A stretch of 64,000 nt of DNA from Marimonas lutisalis. Lineage in GTDB: Bacteria; Pseudomonadota; Alphaproteobacteria; Rhodobacterales; Rhodobacteraceae. The stretch is taken from contig NZ_SKCI01000006.1 of assembly GCF_005434965.1 (NCBI RefSeq), forward strand, positions 403 through 64,402. Direction: 5' to 3'. A model generated the notes under the pieces. It did not search any database. It saw only the letters and a program-made list of their open reading frames with translations, and was not told the origin of the DNA. The position numbers were made by a program, and so were the translations under genes. Below, piece after piece: positions 53,164 through 61,334 of the stretch. Each line of letters begins with the position of its first letter. Within the stretch, counting starts at the first letter, position 1.

Positions 53164-54024
53164 TCAGCCTGTCATGCTGGCGCGCGCGGCCAGAGCCGCG
53201 CCGCCGGTAATCAACAGGGCCGAAACGGCAAGAACCCAGCTTGGCGCGGCAATGCCGGCCAGGACAAGGATCAGTGTAGACAAGAGCGGCGCCGCATAGG
53301 ACGCGACGCCGAGAAGCTGGATATCGCCGCGCTTCACGCCGATGTCCCAGACGTAGAAGGCTAGGCCAACCGGCCCAAGGCCCAGGCCCAGCGCCGAGGC
53401 CCAGCCCAGCGTTTCTTTGGGCCATACCGTTTCTTCCATCGTCATGTGCAACCCGGCGGACAGCACCGCCGTGGCCAGGCAGAACACCGCCACGGTTTCC
53501 GTTGGCGCATGGCCCAATCGGCGCGACAGAACCGAGTATCCCGACCACGTCAGCGCACAGCCCAGCGCCAGAAGGTAGCCGGGCAGGGCCCCGCCGGAAA
53601 ACCCCGCGCCACCACCGATGATCAGTGCCGCGCCTGCAAACCCCATCACCGCGCCGAAAAAATGCCCCGCGCGCAGCCGCTCGCCCGGCAGCAGCCCGGA
53701 AAACAGCACGATCAGCAACGGCCAGAGATAGGCAATCAGCCCCGCCTCGGCGGGCGGTGCCAGCCGCAGCGCGCTGAAATACAGCGCGTGATAACCAAAA
53801 AGCCCCAGCGTACCAAAGACATAGACGCGCCATCCGATGCCGCGCAGCTTGCCCCAACCGCCGGTGGCAAAGGTCCAGATCACGCCAATTGCCCCGCCGA
53901 TGGCAAAACAGATCGCGTTCAGCAGAAGGGGCGGCGTCGGCGCGCTGCCCACCGTCAGAAGCGCCAGCAACGCCCATAGAAGGACGGCGACAAAGCCAAT
54001 GGCCGTGGCTGTGGACCGGGTCAT
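53164..54024 (-). CDS. EamA/DMT family transporter
   Basis: 286 residues from ATG 54024, overlapping the LysR gene by ATGA. About ten membrane segments, in two EamA-type halves: AIGFVAVLLWALLALLTVG, EAGLIAYLWPLLIVLFSGLL, then LALGCALTWSGYSVLSRRLG and YAAPLLSTLILVLAGIA. It is a predicted drug/metabolite exporter. Co-translation with a LysR regulator suggests that the regulator's ligand is also the substrate. Confidence 0.85.
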   Translation of the reverse strand: MTRSTATAIGFVAVLLWALLALLTVGSAPTPPLLLNAICFAIGGAIGVIWTFATGGWGKLRGIGWRVYVFGTLGLFGYHALYFSALRLAPPAEAGLIAYLWPLLIVLFSGLLPGERLRAGHFFGAVMGFAGAALIIGGGAGFSGGALPGYLLALGCALTWSGYSVLSRRLGHAPTETVAVFCLATAVLSAGLHMTMEETVWPKETLGWASALGLGLGPVGLAFYVWDIGVKRGDIQLLGVASYAAPLLSTLILVLAGIAAPSWVLAVSALLITGGAALAARASMTG

Positions 54025-54968
54025 GGGGAAGGGATGTCCTCGACAGGGATGATGGTCAGGCGCTCGGAGATAAACGCGGTTTTCTCGATCTCCGCAAGCA
54101 CCCAGTCGCGGAACGCGGCGATGCGCGGTTGCGTCTCTGCGCCTTCGCGGCACAGGAACCGGAACCGCGCCTTCGATTCCAGTGCCACGCCATAGGGCGC
54201 GACCAGGCGGCCATCGGCGATTTCCTTCAGGACCATTGCCCGCCGCCCCAGAACCACGCCGGCACCTGCCACGGCGGCATCGACAGCATGGTCAGCCTGG
54301 GAAAAATGCGGGCCATGCTTTGGCACAAAATTCACCCCCACGGCGCGAAACCACGTCGGCCAGTCGCAGGGCGGATCCAGGAAGTCGATCGAATCGTCGA
54401 ACATCAACGGTGCCCCTGTCAGGCTTTCGGGTGTCGGGTATTTTTCAGCCAGTTCCGGTGTCATCACCGGCGTCACCCATTCGCGGCGCAGCGGTACAGC
54501 ATAAAGCCCCGGATCGGGGCCGTAACCAAAGCGGATCGCCACATCGATTTCGTCTCTCTCGAAATCCATGCGGCGCAGACTGGCGGCAAACCGCAGGTCG
54601 ATGTCGGGATGGGCGCGGGCAAACTCGTAGATGCGTGGCGCCAGCCATTTGGCGGTAAAGGCCGGTCCTGCCGTCAACGTCAGTGTTGTGCTGTCCAGCA
54701 CCCGCTGCGCGGCCCGCCATGCGGCCACCAGCGTCTCGAACCCGTCCTTCGCACCCGGTGCCAGCGCGCGGCCGGCCTCGGTCAGTTCCACGCGGCGGGT
54801 CAGCCGCCGGAACAGCGGTGCGCCCAAGTGCTCTTCGAGTGACTTGATCTGGAATGACAGTGCCGCCGGGGTCACATGCAACTCGGCCGCAGCCTGGGAA
54901 AATGACATGTGACGGGCAGCGGCATCAAAGGCGCGCAAGGCGGTCAGGGGTGGAAGGCGGTCGCTCAT
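54021..54968 (-). CDS. LysR family transcriptional regulator (GcvA-like)
   Basis: 315 residues from ATG 54968; the frame is open 41 codons further. N-terminal winged helix: LPPLTALRAFDAAARHMSFS, QAAAELHVTPAALSFQIKSL and LFRRLTRRVELTEAG, a GcvA-like pattern. The effector domain has DVAIRFGYGPDPGLYAVPL, also GcvA-like. The start has no strong Shine-Dalgarno. It is probably an autoregulator and activates EamA and perhaps the divergent small ORF at 55076. Confidence 0.88.
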   Translation of the reverse strand: MSDRLPPLTALRAFDAAARHMSFSQAAAELHVTPAALSFQIKSLEEHLGAPLFRRLTRRVELTEAGRALAPGAKDGFETLVAAWRAAQRVLDSTTLTLTAGPAFTAKWLAPRIYEFARAHPDIDLRFAASLRRMDFERDEIDVAIRFGYGPDPGLYAVPLRREWVTPVMTPELAEKYPTPESLTGAPLMFDDSIDFLDPPCDWPTWFRAVGVNFVPKHGPHFSQADHAVDAAVAGAGVVLGRRAMVLKEIADGRLVAPYGVALESKARFRFLCREGAETQPRIAAFRDWVLAEIEKTAFISERLTIIPVEDIPSP

Positions 54969-55075
54969 ATGATTAAGAATTTCTTGCCCATGGAAGCAAT
55001 AAGTCTCGTTTGTTCTTTCTTTACAGGGAAAATATGTTGAACGCATAGGAAATTCTGAACGAAATGAGGTTCGCC

Positions 55076-55240
55076 ATGCTGGAAACTGCAACCACCGGAG
55101 AAATGCAATCGCATTATGCCCGCGCCCATGCCGCGCGGGCTGAGGCCTTCCGCGCGGTCGTGGCCGTGCTGACGGGTCTGCTGAGCGTCAAAATGAAAGG
55201 GCCGCGCCTCGCGGCACGGCCCCTCGATGCATGTGCCTGA
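55076..55240 (+). CDS. Putative small protein of 54 residues
   Basis: Not previously recognised as a long frame. GAGG lies seven bases before the ATG. The sequence METATTGEMQSHY-like start (MLETATTGEMQSHYARAH) leads into AEAFRAVVAVLTGLL, an amphipathic helix. Short Ala-rich proteins with such HARAHAxRAEAF patterns occur in Rhodobacteraceae. The phaB terminator overlaps its 3' end. It is divergent from LysR. Coding status is uncertain. Confidence 0.45.
   Translation: MLETATTGEMQSHYARAHAARAEAFRAVVAVLTGLLSVKMKGPRLAARPLDACA
55190..55222 (-). terminator. phaB terminator
   Basis: On the minus strand GGGCCGTGCC-GCGA-GGCGCGGCCC (10-bp stem with one T-G pair) is followed by TTTCATTTT. It starts 21 bases after the phaB stop and overlaps the 3' part of the small ORF on the plus strand. 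Confidence 0.8.
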
Positions 55241-55243
55241 GGT

Positions 55244-55966
55244 TCAGACGAAGAACTGACCGCCATTCGCGGAAATCGTGCTGCCGTTGATGAACCCGGC
55301 ATCGTCCGATGCCAGGAACACGACGCAGCGGGCAATCTCTTCCGGCTCGCCCAGGCGGCCGGTCGGGATTTGCGCGATGATCGAGTCACGCACCTTTTCC
55401 GGAACCGCCATCACCATGTCGGTGGCGATATAGCCCGGGCAGATCGCGTTGGCGGTGATGCCCGCGCGTGCACCTTCCTGGGCCAGCGATTTGACGATAC
55501 CCAGGTCGCCGGCCTTGGTGGCGGCATAGTTGACCTGGGCGAACTGACCTTTCTGGCCATTGATCGACGAAATCACGATCACCCGGCCGAACTTGCGCTC
55601 GCGCATGCCGGGCCAGACAGGGTGCACGGTGTTGAACACGCCGGTCAGGTTGGTGTCGACGACCTGGTGCCACTGTTCGGGCGTCATCTTGTGGAAAGGC
55701 GCGTCGCGGGTGATGCCGGCGTTGGCCACCACCACGTCGATCGGGCCCAGGTCGGCCTCGACCTTCTCGATGCCCGCTTTCGATTCGTCATAGTCGGCCA
55801 CGTTCCACTTGTAGGTCTTGATGCCGGTTTCCTCGGTGAACTTGGCCGCGGCTTCGTCATTGCCGGCATAGGTGGCCGCCACCTCATAGCCTGCGCCTTT
55901 CAAAGCCTTCGAAATGGCCGCGCCAATCCCGCGCGATCCGCCGGTGACCAATGCAACTCTACCCAT
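55244..55966 (-). CDS. phaB: Acetoacetyl-CoA reductase
   Basis: 240 residues with GGAGGAACATC before the ATG. SDR motifs: VTGGSRGIGAAI, NAGITRD, the catalytic Ser in VISSING, and Tyr-Lys in QVNYAATKAGDLG; PGYIATDM follows. It reduces acetoacetyl-CoA to (R)-3-hydroxybutyryl-CoA with NADPH for poly-hydroxybutyrate. phaA lies upstream with one gene between. The phaC and phaP genes are not in this window. Confidence 0.95.
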   Translation of the reverse strand: MGRVALVTGGSRGIGAAISKALKGAGYEVAATYAGNDEAAAKFTEETGIKTYKWNVADYDESKAGIEKVEADLGPIDVVVANAGITRDAPFHKMTPEQWHQVVDTNLTGVFNTVHPVWPGMRERKFGRVIVISSINGQKGQFAQVNYAATKAGDLGIVKSLAQEGARAGITANAICPGYIATDMVMAVPEKVRDSIIAQIPTGRLGEPEEIARCVVFLASDDAGFINGSTISANGGQFFV

Positions 55967-56024
55967 GATGTTCCTCCAGAATCTCGTGTTGTGTTGGTAA
56001 TGCTGTTACTCAGTTTGCCGCCAG

Positions 56025-56043
56025 TGCGCAACATTATTGCGCA
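56025..56043. promoter_or_regulatory. Perfect inverted repeat upstream of phaB
   Basis: TGCGCAA-CATTA-TTGCGCA is a 7-bp perfect repeat; CTGC-GTCGCG-GCAG follows 8 bases to the right. TGC/GCA-rich sites are what I associate with the PHB regulator PhaR of Paracoccus. Placed 59 bases before the phaB ATG. Confidence 0.5.
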
Positions 56044-56085
56044 AAGAAAATGCTGCGTCGCGGCAGATTTTGCGCCTTTTCCCTC

Positions 56086-56487
56086 TCACCGGTCCACAAT
56101 CCCTCGCGAACGGCCCAGCGCGCGACAGTAGTCGAGCCAGTCGGCATTGTTGCGAATCTCCAGCAGGTTGGCGAAACGCCCGTCCCATTTGCTGGTCAGG
56201 CGCGTGGTCTCCTCTTCCAGGTGGGATTTCGGATCGCGCCGCCCCTCTCGCCTTGCTTGCGCCAGCGCTTCCACGCGAAAGCGTTGCGCGTTCTCCTGCA
56301 ATTCGGGGATCTCGGGGCGGGACATCGCGCCGCGTCGTGCGCCTTCCGTTGCGATTTCCTCGTAGATCACCGCGCATTCGGTCAGGCTGGTCGAGATCGG
56401 CTGGCGGTTCTGGGCTGTGCCCGCATTGGCCCCGGCAAGGCCGAAAGAAAGGGCGGCCGCGATGGCCCGGGCCGCCCTTCTGTTCAT
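56086..56487 (-). CDS. Secreted hypothetical protein between phaA and phaB
   Basis: 133 residues; its ATG is one base after the phaA stop. A signal peptide (MNRRAARAIAAALSFGLAGA, cleavage near GTAQ) precedes a mostly helical mature domain with two Cys (LTECAVIYEEIATEGARRG, WLDYCRALGRS), likely disulfide-bonded. No family recognised. Its position suggests co-transcription with phaA only. Confidence 0.65.
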   Translation of the reverse strand: MNRRAARAIAAALSFGLAGANAGTAQNRQPISTSLTECAVIYEEIATEGARRGAMSRPEIPELQENAQRFRVEALAQARREGRRDPKSHLEEETTRLTSKWDGRFANLLEIRNNADWLDYCRALGRSRGIVDR

Positions 56488-56488
56488 C

Positions 56489-57664
56489 TTACGGGCGCTC
56501 GACGCACATGGCCACGCCCATGCCGCCGCCGATGCACAGAGTCGCCAGGCCTTTCTTGGCGTCGCGGCGCTTCATCTCGAACAGCAGGGTGTTCAGGATG
56601 CGTGCGCCGGAGGCGCCGATCGGGTGGCCGATGGCAATCGCGCCGCCGTTCACGTTCACGATCGCCGGATCCCAGCCCATGTCCTTGTTCACCGCGCAGG
56701 CCTGGGCGGCAAAGGCTTCGTTCGCCTCGACCAGTTCCAGGTCCTCGGGCTTCCAGCCGGCCTTTTCCAGGGCCTTGCGGCTGGCATAGATCGGGCCCAC
56801 GCCCATGATCGTCGGGTCAAGGCCGACCGTGGCATAGGAAACAATCCGCGCCAGCGGCTCGATCCCGCGCTTCTCGGCATTCTCGGCGCTCATCAGCAGG
56901 ACGCCGGCAGCGCCGTCGTTGATGCCGCTCGCGTTGGCCGCCGTCACGCTGCCATCCTTGGTAAAGGCCGGGCGCAGCTTGGCCATCGCGTCCATGGTGG
57001 CGCCGTGGCGGATGTATTCATCCTTGTCGACCACGATATCGCCCTTGCGCGTCTTCACGGTGAAGGGGATCACTTCGTCGTCGAACTTGCCTGCCTTCTG
57101 AGCGGCTTCGGCCTTATTCTGGCTGGCGACGGCGAACTCGTCCTGCATGTCGCGGTTGATCTGCCACTTCTCGGCGACATTCTCTGCCGTCTGGCCCATG
57201 TGATAGCCGTTGAAGGCATCCCACAGACCGTCCTTGATCATGCTGTCGATGTATTTCATGTCGCCCATTTTCACGCCTGCGCGCAGATGCGCGACATGCG
57301 GGGAGAGCGTCATGTTCTCTTGGCCGCCGGCGGCCACGATATCGGCATCGCCCAGCTGGATGTGCTGTGCGCCCAGCGCTACCGCGCGCAGGCCCGATCC
57401 GCAGACCTGGTTGATGCTCCAGGCGGCGCTTTCGATCGGCAGGCCAGCGTTGATATGGGCCTGGCGGGCGGGGTTCTGGCCCTGGCCGGCGGTCAGCACC
57501 TGGCCCAGGATGGTTTCTGACACGTCGGCCTTGTCGATCCCGGCGCGCGCGACCAGCGCCTCCAGAACGGCGGTGCCCAGGTCATGGGCGGGCGTGTTGG
57601 CAAACGCTCCGTTGAACGAGCCTACGGCGGTGCGGGCCGCGGAGGCGATAACGACATTGGTCAT
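56489..57664 (-). CDS. phaA: Acetyl-CoA C-acetyltransferase
   Basis: 391 residues, GAGGACTTCGCCC before the ATG. Thiolase motifs: the acyl-bearing Cys in [25 protein letters not shown], the His in [20 protein letters not shown] and the second Cys in [11 protein letters not shown]. It condenses two acetyl-CoA to acetoacetyl-CoA, first step of PHB synthesis. It heads the phaA-hypothetical-phaB run. Confidence 0.95.
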   Translation of the reverse strand: MTNVVIASAARTAVGSFNGAFANTPAHDLGTAVLEALVARAGIDKADVSETILGQVLTAGQGQNPARQAHINAGLPIESAAWSINQVCGSGLRAVALGAQHIQLGDADIVAAGGQENMTLSPHVAHLRAGVKMGDMKYIDSMIKDGLWDAFNGYHMGQTAENVAEKWQINRDMQDEFAVASQNKAEAAQKAGKFDDEVIPFTVKTRKGDIVVDKDEYIRHGATMDAMAKLRPAFTKDGSVTAANASGINDGAAGVLLMSAENAEKRGIEPLARIVSYATVGLDPTIMGVGPIYASRKALEKAGWKPEDLELVEANEAFAAQACAVNKDMGWDPAIVNVNGGAIAIGHPIGASGARILNTLLFEMKRRDAKKGLATLCIGGGMGVAMCVERP

Positions 57665-57811
57665 GGGCGAAGTCCTCTTCCCTGGGTGGGGCAGGGGCGC
57701 GCATCAGGCCCGTCTGGCCGGCGCATCCCCCACCGCCTTCGCGCTGTGCATAGCGGATTTGCCGCGCTGCGGCAACTCTCGGTATGCCTTTGCATGCGCG
57801 GCATTGCGCCG

Positions 57812-58654
57812 TCAGGCGCTGGCGCGGGCCCGGGGCGCGTCCTGCCAGGGCGGGCGCACTGTCGGCGCAGCGAAAAAATAGCCCTGCAGGCAATCCACCC
57901 CGATGGTCGCCAGATAGGCCGCATCCTCGGCATTTTCGACAAACTCGGCCACGGTGAACATGTCGAATTGCTGCGCCACGGCGACCAGGGCCCGGGTCAG
58001 CACCTAGTTGTCGGGATTGGCGTGGATGCCACGGATGAACTGCCCGTCGATCTTCAGGAGATCGAACATGAAATCCCGTAGGTAGCGGAACGAGGTCTGC
58101 CCCGCCCCGAAATCATCCAGCGCAAAGCTGATCCCCTTGCGCCCCAGCTCGCTCATGAAGCTGACCACCAGCTCGGGCACCGTCATGGCCGAGCTTTCGG
58201 TGATCTCCAGGATCAGCCGCTCGCCCACCGTGGGGTCACGCTGCAATCCCCGGCGCAGGGTGCGCATCCATTTCTCGTAGCCGATCGAGCGCGCCGACAT
58301 GTTCACCGACAGGCGCAGCGCCGGTTCTTCGGCCAACGCGCGCAGCCCTTTCTCCAGCGCGATGCAATCCAGCAGGCGCCCTGTTTCGGTTTCCTCCACC
58401 CGGGTAATGAACTCGCGCGCGGGGATGACGCGGCCGGAGGTGTCCTGCACGCGGATCAGAGCCTCGTAGAATGCCACGTGATCGGTTCGGCCCGCCTGCA
58501 CCACCGGCTGGTAGGCCAGCAACACCCGCTTGCGCCGCACCGCATCCTCGACCATCTCCATGGTCGATCGGTTCCGCGTGGTCACGGCATAGCTCAGCGG
58601 GTCCTCATGGCCGGCGGGAATGTCGGCCCAGGTCTTCCGGTTTCGGCGCTGCAT
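57812..58654 (-). pseudogene. EAL-domain (c-di-GMP phosphodiesterase) gene interrupted by an in-frame amber codon
   Basis: 280 codons in one frame, broken only by TAG at 58006-58004. Before it, FYEALIRV, NMSARSIGYEKWM, EITESSAM, and LDDFGAGQTSFRYLRDFMFD plus LKIDGQFIRGI; after it, AEFVENAEDAAYLATIGVDCLQGYFFA, read in parts. All main EAL residues are present. The context NPDN-stop-VLTRALV suggests a CAG (Gln) to TAG change. As annotated the product would be a 216-residue truncated protein without the final catalytic Glu. It could be a recent mutation, a sequencing error, or an unusual truncation. Confidence 0.85.
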
Positions 58655-58758
58655 CCGCTCCTCCGTATCGGTTGGGTGCAGTCTTGCAGCGGATTTGCTA
58701 AAACCCGGTTAAACGCGGCCCGCGCACCCGAAGGCGGCCGATCATGAAAGGAGCGCGT

Positions 58759-59334
58759 ATGGAGCGTTGCGGCTGGGCCGGGCCCGATCAGATCTATCTC
58801 GACTACCACGATACCGAGTGGGGCGTGCCCGAATGGGACAGCCGTGCGCTCTGGGAAAAGCTGATCCTCGATGGTTTTCAGGCCGGGCTCAGCTGGATCA
58901 CCATCCTGAAAAAGCGCGAAAACTTCCGCGCCGCCTTTCAGGGCTTCGATCCCCACAAGATCGCAACCTGGGACGAGTCCGATGTTCAGCGCCTGCTGGC
59001 AGATCCCGGCATCATCCGCCACCGCGGCAAGATCGAGGCCACCATAGGCAATGCCCGCGCCTGGGCCGAGATCGAGGCCGGCGAGGGCTTCGACCGGTTC
59101 CTGTGGTCCTATGTCGATGGCGCGCCGATCCAGAATCGCTGGTCCACTCTGGCCGAGGTGCCGGCCGAAACCGCCCTGTCGAAACAGGTTTCCAAGGACC
59201 TCAAACAGGCGGGGTTCAAGTTCTGCGGCCCCACCATCGTCTATGCCTTCATGCAGGCCGTGGGCATGGTCAACGATCACCTGGTCACCTGTCCCCGCCA
59301 CGGCCCCTGCGCCGCGCTTGCGGCGCAGCCCTGA
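58759..59334 (+). CDS. tag: DNA-3-methyladenine glycosylase I
   Basis: 191 residues from ATG 58759, with AAAGGAG upstream. Family pattern: MERCGWAGPDQIYLDYHDTE, then EWGVPEWDSRALWEKLILDG, FQAGLSWITILKKRENFRAA, and the zinc-binding terminal HLVTCPRHGPC. It removes 3-methyladenine from DNA. It is convergent with the flavin reductase gene, whose stop directly follows. Confidence 0.93.
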   Translation: MERCGWAGPDQIYLDYHDTEWGVPEWDSRALWEKLILDGFQAGLSWITILKKRENFRAAFQGFDPHKIATWDESDVQRLLADPGIIRHRGKIEATIGNARAWAEIEAGEGFDRFLWSYVDGAPIQNRWSTLAEVPAETALSKQVSKDLKQAGFKFCGPTIVYAFMQAVGMVNDHLVTCPRHGPCAALAAQP

Positions 59335-59940
59335 TCAGTCGTCGGGCCGGGCCAGCGTGAACGTCTCGGTCACCACCGAGTAGTCCCGGTATCCCAGCCG
59401 CGCAAGCGGGGTAAAGCGCGTGACGTCGAACATGCCGTCGACGATGCAATCGTCGCGCATGTGAATGCCCGTGACCGTGCCGAAACAGACGTAATTCGCC
59501 TCGCCTTCGATCTTTACGATCTGGGTCATCTTGCATTCCATCGACGCTGGCGCATCCTTGACACGCGCGCAGGCGATGGTTTCGCACTCGGCGCGTTCCA
59601 GCCCGGCATGATCGAACTCGGACTGGTCGGCGGGCAGGGTCTTGGAACTGGCGTTCATCGCGTCCGTCATTCCCTGAGCCACGATATTCACGCAAAACAC
59701 GCCCGTTTCGCGGATATTGGCCAGGCTGTCCTTGGTGCCCTCGCGATCCTCTTTCACGCCGGTGGTGGCGAACATCACCTGTGGCGGCGTGTAGGCGCAG
59801 CCATTGAAGAACGAATAGGGCGCCAGGTTGTCCACCCCATCGCTGCCCCGGGTCGAGATCCAGCCGATCGGACGGGGCACGATCAGGGCGTTGAACGGGT
59901 TGTGGGGCAGGCCGTGGCCGTCTTCGGGTCTGTAGAACAT
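59335..59940 (-). CDS. Flavin reductase family protein (FMN-binding split barrel)
   Basis: 201 residues. LIVPRPIGWISTRGSDGVDN, LAPYSFFNGCAYTPPQVMFA and TGVFCVNIVAQGMTDAMNAS are the split-barrel flavin reductase motifs. It probably reduces FMN or carries a bound flavin; the partner oxygenase is not visible. It is divergent from the GNAT gene by 79 bases. Confidence 0.88.
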   Translation of the reverse strand: MFYRPEDGHGLPHNPFNALIVPRPIGWISTRGSDGVDNLAPYSFFNGCAYTPPQVMFATTGVKEDREGTKDSLANIRETGVFCVNIVAQGMTDAMNASSKTLPADQSEFDHAGLERAECETIACARVKDAPASMECKMTQIVKIEGEANYVCFGTVTGIHMRDDCIVDGMFDVTRFTPLARLGYRDYSVVTETFTLARPDD

Positions 59941-60019
59941 GTCGCGCGTTTCCTTATCCGTTTGATCCGTCTCTACCCCCGTGCTAGGGGCGATTCCACC
60001 CCGGGAGTGAGGATTTGCG

Positions 60020-60502
60020 GTGTTCGAGCTTTTGCCTGAAAGCGCCGAGGACTGGTGGGAGGTCGAAGCGCTCTATGACCTGTGCTTTGCGCCGGGGCGC
60101 ACGGCGTTGTCGTCCTACCGCCTGCGCGATGGCGTCGATCCCGTGCCGGGCCTGTCGCTGGTGGCGCGCGAAGACGGCATCCTCGCGGGCGCGATCCGCT
60201 TCTGGCCGGTGCGTATCGGTGCGGCGCACGCCCTGCTTCTGGGGCCGGTGGCGGTGCACCCCACCCACCAGGGCGAAGGGCTGGGCGGCCTCCTCATTCG
60301 TGAAAGCCTCGAAATCGCAAGGAAAAGCGGCTGGCAGCGGGTCATGCTCGTGGGCGACGCACCCTATTACGGGCGGTTCGGCTTCACCCGGCTGTCCGGG
60401 GTTGAAATGCCGCCGCCCACCAACCCCGCGCGCGTTCTTGGGCTTGCTCTCACCCCCGGCGCCTGGGACGGGATCACCGGCAAAGTCACCCGCGACGCTT
60501 GA
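60020..60502 (+). CDS. GNAT family N-acetyltransferase
   Basis: 160 residues from GTG 60020. Acetyl-CoA-binding segment: LLLGPVAVHPTHQGEGLGGL, followed by LIRESLEIARKSG and MLVGDAPYYGRFGFTRLSG, typical of the YhbS-like GNAT group. The substrate is unknown. It lies 52 bases before the EcsC-like gene. Confidence 0.88.
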   Translation: MFELLPESAEDWWEVEALYDLCFAPGRTALSSYRLRDGVDPVPGLSLVAREDGILAGAIRFWPVRIGAAHALLLGPVAVHPTHQGEGLGGLLIRESLEIARKSGWQRVMLVGDAPYYGRFGFTRLSGVEMPPPTNPARVLGLALTPGAWDGITGKVTRDA

Positions 60503-60554
60503 AACCATGTCGCCCGTTGGCAATCTCTTAAGGCAGGTTTTGCAAAGGTGATGC

Positions 60555-61325
60555 ATGGAAATTCTCGAAATCCCGCCCGCTGATCTTGATGTCGAGGGCC
60601 AGCTCGATGCGCTGGCCCAGCGCTATCGTGGGGCCGGGGGCGCGGGTCTGCAATTGCTCAACCTCATCGGCGGGCAGGCCGAATCTCTGCTCGACCGCCT
60701 GCCCGAAAACATCCGCACCCAACTGGACGCTCAGACCGAACGGGCGCTGCGTCTGGCGCTGCGCACCGCGCGCGACTCGCGCGGGGTAGTGCGCGATCAG
60801 CCGGGTTGGCTCAATACCGCCGTCACCACCGCGATGGGCGCGGCGGGCGGCATGGGCGGGTTGCCCTCGGCATTGGCGGAACTGCCGGTCACCACAACCA
60901 TCCTTCTACGCGTGATCCAGGGCATCGCCGTCGAACACGGTTTCGATCCGCACGAAGAGGGCGTTGAATTCGATTGCCTGCAGGTCTTTGCCGCCGCCGG
61001 CCCGCTCGAAGCCGACGATGGCAGCGATCTCGCCTTCATCTCCACCCGCATGATCGTAACAGGCCAGGCCTTGCAGGCGCTTATTGCCCGCGTGGCGCCG
61101 CGCCTTGGCGTGGTGCTGGGGCAGAAACTCGCCGCGCAATCGGTGCCGGTGCTGGGCGCCGTGGCCGGCGCGGCCACGAACTATGCCTATACCAACTATT
61201 ATCAGGAAATGGCGCATGTGCATTTCGGCCTGCGCCGGCTGGCCATCACCGCCGACCGCGATCATGCCGAATTGGTTGAAGAGCTGCGCCTGCGGGTGGA
61301 ACCGCCCAAGGTCAACCGCGCCTGA
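60555..61325 (+). CDS. EcsC family protein
   Basis: 256 residues. The glycine-rich middle (AVTTAMGAAGGMGGLPSALA) and TTTILLRVIQGIAVEHGFDP are typical of EcsC, with the C-terminal VPVLGAVAGAATNYAYTNYY and EMAHVHFGLRRLA. It has several amphipathic or weakly hydrophobic helices but no clear membrane anchor. The function in Gram-negatives is unknown. It is convergent with ptsP. Confidence 0.85.
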   Translation: MEILEIPPADLDVEGQLDALAQRYRGAGGAGLQLLNLIGGQAESLLDRLPENIRTQLDAQTERALRLALRTARDSRGVVRDQPGWLNTAVTTAMGAAGGMGGLPSALAELPVTTTILLRVIQGIAVEHGFDPHEEGVEFDCLQVFAAAGPLEADDGSDLAFISTRMIVTGQALQALIARVAPRLGVVLGQKLAAQSVPVLGAVAGAATNYAYTNYYQEMAHVHFGLRRLAITADRDHAELVEELRLRVEPPKVNRA

Positions 61326-61334
61326 AGGGCGGGT

